NCBI GenBank assembly: GCA_026214975.1
Contig: CM047808.1
Span: forward strand, 52,306,321 to 52,370,320
Source: Gentiana macrophylla
Taxonomy: Eukaryota; Streptophyta; Magnoliopsida; Gentianales; Gentianaceae
Length of the DNA stretch: 64,000 nt
Direction of reading: 5' to 3'
Shown piece by piece: positions 23,326 to 34,874 of the stretch. A program made the position numbers and the translations under genes. Below the pieces are notes generated by a model. It worked only from the letters and a program-made list of their open reading frames with translations, ran no database searches and had not been told where the DNA came from. Every line of letters begins with the position of its first letter. Position 1 is the stretch's first letter.

Positions 23326-24669
23326 TGTTCGGTAAAAACTAGTTCTAAAATTTATAAACCGAAACACCCCAAGTATAAGGTTCGTAGTATAGGGTGTTTA
23401 CGGGTCGTCCTAAGGGAGTCGAAAGTTAATCGGATTAAGGTGCAGTTGTTATATTTAATATGTCACGAATTATTATCTCAAACTAGGGTTTTAGAAAAGC
23501 AAATAACGAAGCAGAAAGTACAAACTTTCTTATGAATATAAAGGAACAGTAGGGCAACAAGGATCCACCAAACAACCACTACCCAACCAAGTTATGAGTT
23601 GAATTAAATTCCTTGGTACGATCTAACCTAAATTCGATCTAGTTTCCTTAATCAAATTTATTTATGGTTCGTTTTCTTTCTCGAGTAAAACAAACATAAC
23701 AATGAAGAACATGATCATGAGTTCGTCTCCGAATCTCCTACCCAATTAACAATAAACAATCTCTTGAATTAACATTAATCGTATCAAAAGAAAGGTTCTC
23801 ATATGAATATAATTCTCATTATAATTCAAACAAATAATGCTTTCATCAATCTTTCGATCTAACAAAACAAAACATTCAAAGCGTTCAATTGATAAAGAAA
23901 TTACAATTCAAACTCACGAAATAATTGCTATTGGAACATCCCTTGGTTGTGATGGTGTTGAATTGGCTTCATCCCGTCATCCTACTGCGAACTGCTTAGC
24001 CAACAATCATGTTGATGGACATGATTATTGGGATGGAAGAATTCATCTCCTTGTTTGCTCTGGGATATGCGGCTACTAGGGTTTTGTATAAATGAGTAAT
24101 GTGTATGATCTGATATCCCGTCTCTGCTCGAATGCTGCTGTTTATATAGAGGCTGTAACCGACTTAGGACGGATCTAAAAGATAAATACGCGAAAATCTG
24201 CTGACCGACCGAATGACGTCACTCGGTCGACCGAATGACATGGCTCGGTCGACCGAGCCACTTTTCTGCACGTTTAAACGCGTTTTTCCGTCGACTTGTT
24301 CCCCATTGCGATCGCGCGCGATCGATTCATTTTGATTTATCTCTCAATTAATACTCCGATTTTCTTCCTTATTTTGAAATCACTTGATTAAATGAGATAA
24401 ATCTTCTCCATTAATGATATCCCCATGCATATCTTTTAATTTTCTGCAAAATTGTTGTTACACCAAGTCATCGAATAATAATAATAATAATAATGTGTAA
24501 CAAAATTAACAATTAAACCCATAATTTCCTCATAATTAAATTATAATTCCTCAATAACCATTATAGGAATTTAACGGTTAAAACACGCTTCTCTCATTTA
24601 TTTCCCTTAAAAATAAGGTAAATTGTTTAGGGATTAAGCCGAAAATATAGTAAAATTTACTCCTAAACA
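23326..24669 (-). repeat. Element E 3' LTR
   Basis: This 1344-bp LTR is nearly identical to 34875-36223 over long stretches, which suggests recent insertion. Differences are clustered: near 23838, 23985, 24130, 24200, 24270 and 24310. It contains an (AAT)7-type repeat (about 24475-24495), a minus-strand TATA box (24142-24150) and the palindrome cluster (24203-24260). Confidence 0.92.
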
Positions 24670-25387
24670 ACTCCCCCACACTTAGCTTTTGTTCGTCCTC
24701 GGACAAAACAATCAAAACTATAGCTCAACTTTATAAATAATCCACATAGATTCCTCGACTCACGTAACAAAAGATACAACAACTATAGCAAGTAATACCA
24801 ACATAGAGATAGATTCTGTGTGTGTGTCAAGCCCTTTTCAATCTTCACAATCCTCTCAAACAAATATCCTCTCAAATAATTTTAATGACTATCCTAGGTA
24901 TAGCGTGTCGTTCCACACAAAGTCTTCCCGCTCACTCAAGTAGGATAATCCTACAACATATCATTCGGTTTATCTTTGGGTATAAGTTCATCGATAACAA
25001 AGTCTTTAATTTTTTTCACTTTTCTTTTTTTCTCTTCGTTTTCTTTTGGCCACGTCGAATGAGCTCTTACCCGTCATAGTAGAATAGGATGTTTCGGGAT
25101 AACACCCTACCTTACTCAAATCATAGGGTAGCTTCTTCTAACCTGTCCGTGAGCTTTTGGTCATCATAGTGGTATAGGACATACGTGGTATACCCTACCT
25201 CACTCAAATCATTAACCAGACTTTAGACAAACGTATTTATTCACTAATTATTTATTCATTCACTTTTTAAAGACATAAGTTACATCTCACTTATCACATT
25301 CAAACTTTATGATATTCACAGCACACGGTCTAACTAAGGTGTTACTATACTGACCTTCCTAAGACAACTCATCAAAATAATGAAAGG
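23348..25387. repeat. Tandem duplication in element E, copy 1
   Basis: This unit starts AAATTTATAAACCG inside the LTR and runs through the purine tract (on plus: ctcccccacacttagc, 24671-24686) to atgaaagg. It is repeated at 25401-27448. It covers most of the 3' LTR plus about 720 bp of 3' UTR. Confidence 0.9.
24142..24260 (-). promoter_or_regulatory. Element E LTR promoter cluster, 3' LTR copy
   Basis: Minus-strand TATA box CTATATAAA lies at 24142-24150. Upstream on that strand are TGACGTCA (24214-24221, a perfect bZIP/CRE-type palindrome) and the 18-bp perfect palindrome GGCTCGGTCGACCGAGCC (24242-24259). TCGGTCGACCGA is repeated between them. The 5' LTR copy has TATA at 35692-35699, TGACGTCA at 35765-35772 and the palindrome at 35793-35810. 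Confidence 0.55.
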
Positions 25388-25400
25388 GTTTTAGAAAAGC

Positions 25401-27448
25401 AAATTTATAAACCGAAACACCCCAAGTATAAGGTTCGTAGTATAGGGTGTTTACGGGTCGTCCTAAGGGAGTCGAAAGTTAATCGGATTAAGGTGCAGTT
25501 GTTATATTTAATATGTCACGAATTATTATCTCAAACTAGGGTTTTAGAAAAGCAAATAACGAAGCAGAAAGTACAAACTTTCTTATGAATATAAAGGAAC
25601 AGTAGGGCAACAAGGATCCACCAAACAACCACTACCCAACCAAGTTATGAGTTGAATTAAATTCCTTGGTACGATCTAACCTAAATTCGATCTAGTTTCC
25701 TTAATCAAATTTATTTATGGTTCGTTTTCTTTCTCGAGTAAAACAAACATAACAATGAAGAACATGATCATGAGTTCGTCTCCGAATCTCCTACCCAATT
25801 AACAATAAACAATCTCTTGAATTAACATTAATCGTATCAAAAGAAAGGTTCTCATATGAATATAATTCTCATTATAATTCAAACAAATAACTGTTTCATC
25901 AATCTTTCGATCTAACAAAACAAAACATTCAAAGCGTTCAATTGATAAAGAAATTACAATTCAAACTCACGAAATAATTGCTATTGGAACATCCCTTGGT
26001 TGTGATGGTGTTGAATTGGCTTCATCCCGTCATCCTACTCATGACCAAGCTAGCCAACAATCATGTTGATGGACATGATTATTGGGATGGAAGAATTCAT
26101 CTCCTTGTTTGCTCAGGGATATCGCGGCTACTAGGGTTTTGTATAAATGAGTAATGTGTATGATCGATATCCGTCTCGCCTTTCGAATCTCTTGCTTGTT
26201 TATATAGAGGTCAGAACCGACTTAGGGCGGATCTAAAAGATAAATCTGCGAAAATCTGGCGACCGACCGAATGACGTCACTCGGTCGACCGAATGACATG
26301 GCTCGGTCGACCGAGCCACTTTCTCGCGACGTTTTAAACGTTTTTCCGTCGACTTGTTCCCATTGCATTACGCGCCACGATCGATTCATTTTGATTTATC
26401 TCTCAATTAATACTCCGATTTTCTTCCTTATTTTGAAATCACTTGATTAAATGAGATAAATCTTCTCCATTAATGATATCCCCATGCATATCTTTTAATT
26501 TTCTGCAAAATTGTTGTTACACCAAGTCATCGAATAATAATAATAATAATAATGTGTAACAAAATTAACAATTAAACCCATAATTTCCTCATAATTAAAT
26601 TATAATTCCTCAATAACCATTATAGGAATTTAACGGTTAAAACACGCTTCTCTCATTTATTTCCCTTAAAAATAAGGTAAATTGTTTAGGGATTAAGCCC
26701 GAAAATATAGTAAAATTTACCCTAAACAACTCCCCCACACTTAGCTTTTTGTTCGTCCTCGGACAAAACAATCAAAACTATAGCTCAACTTTATAAATAA
26801 TCCACATAGATTCCTGACTCACGTAACAAAAGATACAACAACTATAGCAAGTAATACCAACATAGAGATAGATTCTGTGTGTGTGTCAAGCCCTTTTCAA
26901 TCTTCACAATCCTCTCAAACAAATATCCTCTCAAATAATTTTAATGACTATCCTAGGTATAGGCAGTAATCGTTCCACACAAAGTCTTCCCGCTCACTCA
27001 GTAGGATAATCCCTACAGCATATCATTCGGTTTATACTGGGTATAAGTTCATCGATAACAAAGTCTTTAATTTTTTTCACTTTTCTTTTTTTTCTCTTCG
27101 TTTTCTTTTGACGCACATCAGAATGAGCTCTTACCCGTCATAGTAGAATAGGATGTTTCGGGATAACACCCTACCTTACTCAAATCATAGGGTAGCTTCT
27201 TCTAACTGTCGTGAGCTTTTGGTCATCATAGTGGTATAGGACATACGTGGTATACCCTACCTCACTCAAATCATTAACCACTTTTCACAAACGTATTTAT
27301 TCACTAATTATTTATTCATTCACTTTTTAAAGACATAAGTTACATCTCACTTATCACATTCAAACTTTATGATATTCACAAAGACACGGTCTAACTAAGG
27401 TGTTACTATCTTGACCTTCCTAAGACAACTCATCAAAATAATGAAAGG
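25401..27448. repeat. Tandem duplication in element E, copy 2
   Basis: This second copy, about 2.05 kb, contains an LTR lacking its first 22 bases (25401-26728) and the following 3' UTR. A 13-base linker, gttttagaaaagc (25388-25400), joins the copies; the same bases occur inside the LTR (near 23488). That suggests template switching or a misjoin within LTR sequence. Differences from copy 1 are few but clustered. Confidence 0.88.
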
Positions 27449-28200
27449 ATATAGTTCAAAAATCTTGCTTCAATGTCAAAGGCTTTCGTGAGAAACAATT
27501 TATATCTCCATAACAAGAAAGACATGCTATAATTATCTCACTAAGTCACATACTATCATCGTCAGAAACTACAACTAGCAAGCATTTGTTCCAATTACAT
27601 GCTCAAGATTTACAATTATCCAAGTGCCAAAATTTTAAAATCTTTAAAATTTATCAAGGATCACAAATATCTACTCATATTGTGCGCAATAAAGCACGAA
27701 TTGCACCCCCACACTTAAATCACATTATGTCCTCGAATGTGCAAATAAAAGAAAAGAATACTTAGTTTGGTTATGAAGTGGTTGTCGGTCATGTAGGTTG
27801 GCGGTGGTCAGCCGTAGCATGAATAAACCGCCGCACTCGTATCGAGACGAGACAATACTAAAGGAATAGTGGCAACAACCGCTCAACAAGATATCACACA
27901 CTCGACATAACATATAATCTCGGGTATATGAGTAAACATGTAGGCACATAAAGCATTCACAAATAGGACAAGGATAACCAACACACAACTCACCAAGGTT
28001 TTATTCCTAATAACCTAAAAACTTAACTAAAAAGAAATACTTAAAAGACTAGCCGCCTCCTAGGAGCGCTTCTTTTATGTCATTAGCTTGACAGAGAAAA
28101 CCAAGTCAACTGGATCGTGGCCACTTGGGTTTAAGGCTAACCACTTCTCTGTCAGACTCAGAATGACTAGAACGGAAATGGTTTTCGCCACAACAACAAG
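27449..28200 (-). other. Element E 3' UTR, single-copy part
   Basis: This is non-coding sequence between the end of pol and the duplicated 3' region. A second purine-tract-like motif (plus strand: cacccccacacttaaatc, about 27703-27720) is present. I see no domain in its short open frames. Confidence 0.7.
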
Positions 28201-31200
28201 TCAAGTGCGCGATAAGATCATGAAATTTTTCTCTCCAGACAACACTGACTCTTTTCTTCTTGTTCTTGTTCCTCGGATCTGGTGAGGTATGCTAACAGGC
28301 TCAGGAGCATCAACAGAAGTATCTGCAAGGTTAAGGGTAATAATGTCATCATCCACTCCAAAGAAGTAGGATGGAATCTCTTCACAAATAAATGACTCAA
28401 CCGTTTCATTTCTCCGTTGAAAGTCTGATGCCAGGCTTTTCTTTGGGTTGCCCAAAATACTTTTTGAGTCTGTGACCATTGACCTTAAGCGGTTGATCGC
28501 CGTACCCTTTCAGTAGTAATGGCTCCACCAGGATGAACATCAAGAATCTCAAAGGGCGGACCATCTAGATTTAAGCTTACCAAAGAAAAAGATGGAGTCG
28601 GTGTTATACAAACAAAGCCATGTCTCCCACTTTGAATTCCCGATCTTTAATCTTAGCATCGTGGAGCGCCTTCGTTCTTTCCTTGCTCGACTTGGCGTTC
28701 TCATAGGCCCCGAGTGCAATTCATCGAGCTCATGTAGTTGCAATAATCTTTTCTCCCCACAGAGTTGGCTATCGAAGTTTAAGAATTTAATAGCCCAGTA
28801 AGCTCTGTGCTCCAGCTCGACTGGTAGATGGCAAGCCTTGCCATAGACCATTTGGAATGGTGACGTACCCATAGGGGTCTTAAACGCAGTGCGATAAGCC
28901 CAAAGTGCGTCGTCCAACTTCAGACTCCAGTTGGATCTATTGGAATTCACCGTTTTCTCCAAAATCCGCTTTAGACTTCTGTTGCTCACCTCGACTTGGC
29001 CACTGGTTTGGGGGTGGTATGGTGTACCAATTCTATGTTTGACACCATACTTCTCAAGAATTTTATCCAGTGGTGCATTACAGAAATGCGAACCTTCATC
29101 ACTGATAAGGGCTCTAGGACAGCCAAATCTAGTAAAGATATTCTTTTGCAAGAATTTCTTAACAACTTTGTGATCATTGGTTTGGGTGGCTATTGCCTCT
29201 ACCCACTTGGAAACATAGTCCACACAGACCAGAATATATTTGTTAGAGCATGATGATGGGAACGGTCCCATAAAATCAATGCCCCAGACATCGAAAACTT
29301 CACATTCCAAGATAGGCCTCAAAGGCATCTCCATCCTATTACTTGAGTCTCCTACTCTTTGGCATCTATCACACTACTTGCAAAGGCTTCAAAGATCTTT
29401 AAGCGAGTAGGCGGTAAAAACCAGCTTGAAGGATTTTTGTGACTGTCTTAGGTGCTCCGTAGTGCCCACCAGCGGGACCACTATGACATTGCTCCAAGAT
29501 ATCCAATTGTTCATGCTCCGGAACGCACCTTCTAAGCAACCCGTCCTTGCAGACTTTAAACAGATATGGATCCTCCCATACGAGATACTTTAAGTCATTG
29601 AAAAATTTCTTCTTTTCACGATCGTCATCTCTTCTAAGTGTCCACTTGCTAAGTAGTTGGCGTGTCGGCATACCACGACCTCCCAGTCTCTAGCTTCATT
29701 AATTGCTCAGTCGGAAAGTCAATGCCTATCTCCTTAGGGATTTCGCTACCCTCGTTTACTAGGCGAGATAAGTGGTCAGCCACAACATTATCACTACCTT
29801 TCTTGTCCTTAATTTCAAGGTCAAATTCCTGTAGTATCAGAATCCATCTGAGTAACCTTGGTTTAGCATCCTTTTGCCCATAAGGTAGCGTAGTGCTGCG
29901 TGATCTGTCCACACCACCACTTTGGACCCTAAAAGATAACTTCTGAATTTGTCAATAGCAAAAACGACTGCCAAGAATTCCTTCTCGGTAGTGGCGTAAT
30001 TGCATTGAGCTGGGTTCAAAGTGCGGCTAGCATAGTAAATCGGCCTGAACTTTTTGTCAATTCTACGCCTAGAATCGCGCCCATCAGCGTAGTTAGAGGC
30101 ATCGCACATTAATTCAAAAGGTTGAGTCCATCGGTAGCGATTAAAATGGGGGCACCGTTAGCTTATCCTTTAAGCTATTAAAAGCTTTCTTACACCCATC
30201 ATCAAACAAGAACTCCACTTCCTCTTTCAACGAGTTGGATAAAGGCTTTGCTATCGTCGAAAAATCTTTAATGAAACGCCGATAGAAGCCCACATGTCTA
30301 GAAATCCTCGTACCTCCTTCACCGCCTCTTGGTACGACATTTTCTCGATGGCTTCTACCTTAGCCTTATCCACCGAATACCATCACTTTGGACACCTTGT
30401 GTCCCAAAACAATCCTTCTTCTACTAGAAAATGGCATTTCTCCCGATTAAGCACTAGATTTTCTCAACGCAACGTTGGAGTACCATATCGAGATTCTTTA
30501 AAATTTCATCAAAACTGTCGCCATAGACTGAGAAATCATCCATGAAGACCTCCATGCATTGCTCCACAAGTCCATCAAATATGGCCAACATGCACCGTTG
30601 AAAGGTCGCGGGTGCATTGCATAAGCCGAATGGCATTCTGGCGAAAAGCAAAAGTGCCAGATGGACAGGTAAAAGTTGTCTTCTCTTGGTCATTAGGGTC
30701 GATGGCTATCTGGAAATAACCAGAATATCCATCAAGGAAACAATAATACTTATGACCACTCAGTCTTTCTAGAAGTTGGTCAATGAAGGGCAGGGGGAAA
30801 TGATCCTTAGCGGTGACTTCATTTAACCTGCGATAATCAATGCAAACTCTATAGCCAGTCACAAGGCGTAAGGCAACTTCTTCCCTTTTTTCGTTCTTCT
30901 CCACAAGTAATGCCTCCTTCTTTGGCACAACTTGAGTAGGGCCACCCACTCACTATCGGCGATGGCGTAGATAATCCCCATGTCAAGCCATTTGATGATC
31001 TCCTTTTGACAACCTCTGCATGTGCGGATTCAGCCTCCTTTGAGGTTGTCTCGACCTTTTCGCTCCTTCCTCCGTTCGGATCTTATGCATGCACACGCGT
31101 GGCTGATTCCTCCGATATCGCCCACCGCCATCCGAACGCGAGGATATGTTTCTCAACACTTTAATTAATTGCGCTTCTTGTTCCGGCTCGAGTTTAGATG

Positions 31201-31230
31201 AGATGATCAAGGGCAACTTATCACCGTCCT
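28201..31230 (-). pseudogene. pol: Element E pol: RT-RNase H-integrase (broken)
   Basis: On the minus strand, RT shows VCIDYRRLNEVTAKDHFPLP and YYCFLDGYSGYFQIAIDP (30949-30720), then active site FMDDFSVYGDSFDE (about 30555). RNase H: CDASNYADG, YASRTLNPAQCNYATTEKE and [10 protein letters not shown] (30109-29860). Integrase zinc site: CHSGPAGGHYGAPKT (29490-29440). The core keeps Asp in VWGIDFMGP (29275-29277), Asp in LISDEGSHF (about 29098-29100) and Glu in SGQVEVSNR (about 28990-28992), with 35 residues between the last two, a proper D,D35E spacing. Frames shift near 30950, 30580, 30450, 30110, 29840, 29650 and 29390. The catalytic residues survive but the frame does not, which fits a young element or sequence errors. 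Confidence 0.93.
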
Positions 31231-32300
31231 TAAGGAAGATGTATTTTAGGTCTTTGCGGAAGTGGTTTCAACTCTAAGTCGCAGGTGGTTGCTCTATACT
31301 AGATTTTAAGGGACCACCTTTTTCCTTGTGAGCTTGGACCGGTTGGCTGAAAAACACCTCATCTTCCTGAGGTGTGACCCCAGAAAGGTATTGAATGACA
31401 TCATCTAGAGGAATCCTCCTGTCAGCTTCCGTTTGTTCTTTCTTATGCTTAACCATCTTCTTAAGTTCTTCTTCTTCAAGCTCTTCTGCAAGCCGCTCCC
31501 AATCATCCAACTCCCAATGAGTAGTTTCTTTCCAGAATTCTATTTCGTCCCAACTACCCATTAAAACTTCCTCCTCTGCGAGGTTAAAGTCTGCCTGGTT
31601 GAGCTCCTTCAAATCATTCTTTGCTCATCCTGGAATATCCTGATTTTCCGTTCACTCATAGGCTCGATGCTCGCAAGTTGTTGAGACAACTCTACGATGA
31701 TTCTGCTGTTCGTGAATTATAACATCCAGGGCTCCTATCTCCGTGAGCTCTTCATCAGGGTCGAATTCATCCCCATAGATTGCTTCAATGAATGAGATCT
31801 CCTGGCTCGAAGCTTCCGCAGAACTTTTTCCTTGCTCGAGGGTAATGGAAGTATCCCCTACTTTCAGAGTGATTTGGCCAGTTTGGAAGTCAATGGTGGA
31901 GGCAGAAGTGTTTAAGAAAGGCCGGCCCAGAATCAGGGGCATCTCCTTGTCAGACTGGTAATCCAGTATGACCCAGTCAGTTGGAAAAACTAGATGTTTA
32001 ACGTGAATAAGGACGTTGTTAACACAACCAGCTGCTAAACGGCTAGTTCGGTCCACTAACTGAAGAGAGACGGGACGCTCCTTTAGCCTTTTGTCCAGCC
32101 CGAGACTCTTGCAGACGTTCAATGGCATTACATTAACAGAGGCCCCTGAATCGCATAAGACATTGTGGAACGTGTGGCCTTCAATCGCATGAGAGATTGA
32201 AGGTCGTCCGAAATCACCGCTAAGCTTGATTGCAACGCTCTGTGAAACCGTTGAACACTCTTCTCTTAGCACTTCCTCTGCCATTTCCTTGAGCTTCTTT
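31231..32300 (-). pseudogene. Element E protease region
   Basis: The segment 32284-31652 carries HNVLCDSGASVNVMPLNV, the aspartic protease active site (DSGA), and LILGRPFLNTSASTIDF, the conserved C-terminal part of the retropepsin fold. The stretch 31612-31274 is an acidic linker (Glu-rich, EELEEEELKKM) leading to RT. Frames are separated by small shifts near 31640 and 31270. It would release gag and pol proteins from the polyprotein. Confidence 0.9.
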
Positions 32301-32399
32301 TTGCTTCCACAGCATCCTTAAGATACTTACGACACTTAGGCATCTCGGTTAATACCTCGGCCAAGTGGCATAGTCACCATAGTATCTCTAAGCATCTTC

Positions 32400-34175
32400 C
32401 TCACTCCGTCATACTGTTTGTCAGAGTTTAGGATATTTTCTCTTTTCTTTGCCGGATAGGGAAGGGTTTTCGAATGATTAATCATAGGTTGACTTTTAAT
32501 GGCTTCATCCTCCTTATCCTTCCATCCGACAAACTTCTCGCTTTCTTTTTAGTCGTGGGTTCACTACGACTTCCTTCTCAAAGATCCTCATCACTATCCC
32601 CCGAAAAATCATCATCACTCAGCTCTTCCTCACTGTTATCATGTTTACCCCCTCCTGAACTTATGGCGTCAGGAGGGGCTACTCGTTTCCCGACATCTTT
32701 TCGGGTCCAGCTGTCTTACCGCTTCTGAGGGTGACTGCATTCAACTCCTCTTCTCCATACTCCCACTGAGGTGTGATGGCAGTGCAAGCATTGATATCTC
32801 GCCTTAGGGTTTTATCTCAGTATAACTAGCAGCCTTCCTTGAGGTCCGCAACGCTTGTTGATCAGCCATCTGACCAATCTGTCTCTCCATCGTCTTTTGG
32901 CCGGTGGCTAGTGTTTTCACCATGTCAACTAGCTCATCGAATTTCTTCTGAGAGACATAGGTGGACTGTTGATTTTGCGTTTGGGCCCAGTTACCTTGGG
33001 GTCTTGGGTTATTGGATGCACCAGGCGGTGTATAATAACTATTCCGCGGATTTCCCGAAAAGTTGCGGTTTTGAGTTTGACTCGATTGACCAGAATTTTG
33101 ACTGAAGCCTCTGAAAGGTTGATTCTGGTTCTCCATGGCTTGAACTTCCTCATTCATCGTATTCACGGGCTGTATGCCCGAGTGATTCACATCTGCTGGC
33201 CCTTCTTGCTGCTTCATTTGCATGTTGGCGAGTTGCTTGTTCATCATTTCCATTTGAGCAACAAGCAGTTTTGTCTCTGAGTCACTTGAAGCGACCTCCT
33301 TTTGCTTCCGCTAACACGGGTCTTCTTTTGAGTTGCCCACATGTTATTCTTAGCTATCGTTTCTGCTACCCTATAGGCGGCATCATCTCCTCCTCCTAAA
33401 AACGATCCATGAGCTGTGGAATCCAAGTAATCTCTATTGGGTTGCGTAACACCCTGATAGAATAATTCTAGAAGCTCATGTCGAGTGTATCCATGGTTAG
33501 GGCATTTCCTCATTAACAAATTCAACCTCTCCCAAGCCTTTCCCACACTTTCTCCTTCTAATTGCTCGAAAGTAGCTATATCTCTTTTAAGGTCCATTAT
33601 CGTTCCAGGTGAAACGAATTTCAGAGCAAAGGCTCTTTTAACATCAGCCCAGTTATGAAGAGAGTGATGGGGTAAGGATTTAAACCAACGATTTGCTTCA
33701 CCCTTCAAAGCAAACGGGAAAAGTTTCAATTTAACAACTTCTGAAGGAACGCCAGGGTAGTGACCTGCTTCACATATTTGCACAAAAGTCGACAAGAAGT
33801 CATGTGGGTCTTCTGCAGCAGTGCCATGGAATGAACTATTTTGGACCATCCCCACAACTCCATTCTTAAGATCAAAATGCATTCCTCCCATCTCCGGAGG
33901 CCGGATTGGTCTATGCCCTTCCAAGAAGTCTTGATCAAGATATGGCGCATAAGGGTCTTCTTTGCTACAATTTGCGGCCGCTGGGAAATTTATTCTTTAT
34001 TCTTTGTTGAACATTACGAGGTTGTTGTTGCATCTGCTTTGGTTTATCCAGGCTTGCTTCTTTGTTGGTTACGCAATATTTGCATCGAATTTGGTTTAAT
34101 TGAGCGGGATCTTGGTTATTATTCCCTTGGTTCTCGGTTCGTCATCGCTAGAACCGTGTTCGCTCATCTTGTCGA
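32400..34175 (-). pseudogene. gag: Element E gag (broken)
   Basis: The capsid part (33924-33244) shows FPFALKGEANRWFKSLP, FALKFVSPGTIMDLKRDI, FEQLEGESVGKAWERLNLL and LLELFYQGVTQPNRDYLDS, a Retrotrans_gag domain of Athila type. The N-terminal end reaches about 34165 with a shift. The C-terminal part (33253-32804) is Gln/Asn-rich, with QNQPFRGFSQNSGQSSQTQN and MERQIGQMADQQ. An acidic Ser-rich linker (about 32700-32560) leads to the protease. Confidence 0.92.
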
Positions 34176-34850
34176 ACCTTGAAATAATCTTCTTTTGACA
34201 ATGTCTCGCTCGAGTTCGGGGTTAAAGATAAGATTTCCTTCTTACTCTGGTGTGCATAAACCAGAGAAGCGAATCAGGAAGAAATCAACCTTAGGGTTGA
34301 TGAGAGAGGAATGTAAAGATGATTAGAGGGTAGGTTAGAAAGAGAGAAGAGAGAGAGACTGAAAAGTGAAATTTTCAGAGACTGAACTGGCGTTCAGTGT
34401 AAGTGGACGCTAGTTCAGAGAGGATTCAGGAAGTGAACGCTAGTTCAGAGGGTTTTTATTATTATTTTTTTTTTTTTTTATTTTTTTTTATTTTTATTTT
34501 TTTATTATTGTTCAAAGCTAGAAAAGATGAAGAAACAGAAACAGGAAAAGAAACCTACCTACGAAAAAGCTAAAATAGGAAAAACACTAAGACGGGGAAA
34601 AAAAATGTGTTGAAATCTTCTAGGGCTAAAATGGAAGGGAAAACAGTGGATTTTGACCTCGAAAACGCACTGAACGGCCTACGGCTGTTCACCACGTCGT
34701 CGGCGTCGGAACGAGCTTTCCGAATTGGGGTCCTGCGTTCCAAACGGACACTCGAGCCGAAAGTTACGGCCAAAATACTACCGCGTGCTAAAAGCGATCC
34801 CTTTTGACACAGAAAACTGCACTACGAAGAATCCGACAACCGTTACCGAC
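34176..34850 (-). other. Element E 5' leader
   Basis: This is non-coding. It includes a T-rich run on the plus strand (34455-34510, mixed with ttatt) and a short repeat, acgctagttcagag, seen at about 34407 and 34437 with a related ggcgttcagtg at 34390. No convincing ORF. Confidence 0.7.
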
Positions 34851-34868
34851 TCCCCGGCAACGGCGCCA
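34851..34868 (-). other. Primer binding site of element E (tRNA-Asp)
   Basis: The plus strand reads TCCCCGGCAACGGCGCCA. On the minus strand this is TGGCGCCGTTGCCGGGGA, the primer site known from Athila elements and complementary to the 3' end of tRNA-Asp. It is unmutated and lies six bases inside the 5' LTR. Confidence 0.95.
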
Positions 34869-34874
34869 AAAACT

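Noticed and set aside
24475..24495. AAT repeats considered as possible CRISPR-like or satellite array
   Set aside because: It is a simple (AAT)7 microsatellite within the E LTR, present in all three copies.
24822..25079. Open frame in the E 3' UTR
   Set aside because: It overlaps a purine-tract-proximal non-coding region, is shifted in the second duplicate, and shows no domain.
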